A stretch of 53,225 nt of DNA, from positions 1-53,225 of the forward strand of contig NZ_SSNW01000033.1 of assembly GCF_004801315.1 (NCBI RefSeq), in the 5' to 3' direction. Position numbers and translations under genes: made by a program. The stretch comes from Deinococcus sp. Arct2-2. GTDB taxonomy: Bacteria > Deinococcota > Deinococci > Deinococcales > Deinococcaceae. Shown piece after piece: positions 53,010 through 53,225 of the stretch. How positions within the stretch are numbered: the first letter of the stretch is position 1; each line of letters starts with the position of its first letter. Under the pieces are notes generated by a model, which was not told the origin of the DNA, made no database searches, and was given only the letters and a program-made list of their open reading frames with translations.

Positions 53010-53047
53010 TGGGAACTCGTCCTGGTGCCGCTCGATGAAGCTGAAAA

Positions 53048-53171
53048 TCAGGGTTGTTTCGCGAAGAAGGCCAATGCTTTTTTCAGAATATCCCGTTCCT
53101 GTCGCGCAATGTCTAGTTCCCGCTCCAGTTCTTTCAGACGAGCCTCCTGTGGTGAAAGGGCGGGGATCCCC
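53048..53171 (-). pseudogene. IS3 OrfA, C-terminal fragment
   Basis: GIPALSPQEARLKELERELD... ending ALAFFAKQP, the leucine-zipper end of IS3 OrfA. Upstream the frame hits TAG inside a sequence that matches the left IS end, so the N-terminal helix-turn-helix half is separated from it by a second insertion. The slippery A6 run is intact. Confidence 0.7.
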
Positions 53172-53225
53172 TGATCTTGCTAGGGTTCTGTGGAGGAGGA
53201 GTTCAGTCTGACCGACAATGGAGAC
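53172..53225 (-). mobile_element. End of a second IS3-family element
   Basis: TGATCTTGCTAGGGTTCTGT at 53172 matches the first element's left end (52159-52183) in about 20 of 25 positions and in the same direction. It seems to be the orfB-side tip of another related copy extending past the window end. A possible orfB C-terminal tail (SPLSVRLNSSSTEP then stop) is readable on the minus strand. Confidence 0.55.

Larger units (their letters stand above)
52159..53171 (-). mobile_element. IS3-family element inserted in the IS66-like element
   Basis: Left end TGATCTGTCAAGGGTTTGGT 26 bases from the orfB stop; carries orfB and the end of orfA, joined by a -1 frameshift site (TTTTTT at 53078-53083 on the plus strand). 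Its orfA is cut at 53171/53172 by another element's end. The true right end is not in the window. Confidence 0.7.

Overview
The window looks like chromosomal DNA of a Deinococcus species. This is inferred, not tested by search. It is GC-rich. About half of the genes have no Shine-Dalgarno site but carry a TANNNT-type hexamer 5-9 (mostly 6) bases before the start codon, the signature of the leaderless mRNAs common in this genus. It also has families of small intergenic repeats and an extended L25/CTC ribosomal protein.

Layout. 1-9.7 kb: housekeeping and catabolic genes (fatty acyl-CoA ligase, NADAR N-glycosidase, THUMP-type RNA methyltransferase, Gfo/Idh/MocA oxidoreductase, enoyl-CoA hydratase, LapA-like membrane protein, thymidine phosphorylase), ending with a microbial rhodopsin. 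9.8-11.7 kb: a DUF4388-like gene that heads the rhodopsin unit, then a ferredoxin-CDGSH fusion. 11.7-15.9 kb: four genes joined by 4-8 bp overlaps (OleD-like reductase, metallo-beta-lactamase-fold hydrolase, F390-synthetase-type adenylating enzyme, OleA/FabH-like thiolase). This looks like an Ole-type condensation pathway in which a metallo-hydrolase replaces the usual alpha/beta-hydrolase, and it is the best candidate for an undescribed system here. 16-22.5 kb: an SDR, YdeI-like protein, aldo/keto reductase, GNAT acetyltransferase, a two-gene ABC exporter and two lineage-type hypotheticals.

22.7-30.1 kb: an alpha-glucan uptake and utilisation module. A LacI regulator gene overlaps the solute-binding protein gene by ATGA, followed by two permeases; a glycogen-debranching-type enzyme follows behind its own operator. 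Three near-identical operators (TGTAANCGGTTACA) lie upstream of the regulator (two) and of the debranching enzyme (one). No ATPase gene is present, so a shared ATPase elsewhere is expected.

30.4-45 kb: RraA-like aldolase, DUF454 protein, an unknown protein with a Cys/His layout like NlpC/P60, a hidden 56-residue membrane protein, a secreted subtilase, an SDR, an APP1/DUF2183 phosphatase, an RNase R with very long disordered tails, exonuclease III and small hypotheticals. 45-51.3 kb: accC, accB, efp, the L25/CTC gene, an ABM-domain protein and a soluble transhydrogenase.

51.5-53.2 kb: a stack of insertions. A DUF4142 gene is cut by an IS66-like element, which is cut by an IS3-family element, whose orfA is in turn cut by the end of another related IS3 element that runs off the window. 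Four copies of a ~100-bp repeat, a second MITE-like repeat and a GATCCACG hairpin family fill many intergenic gaps. No rRNA, tRNA or CRISPR array was recognised.
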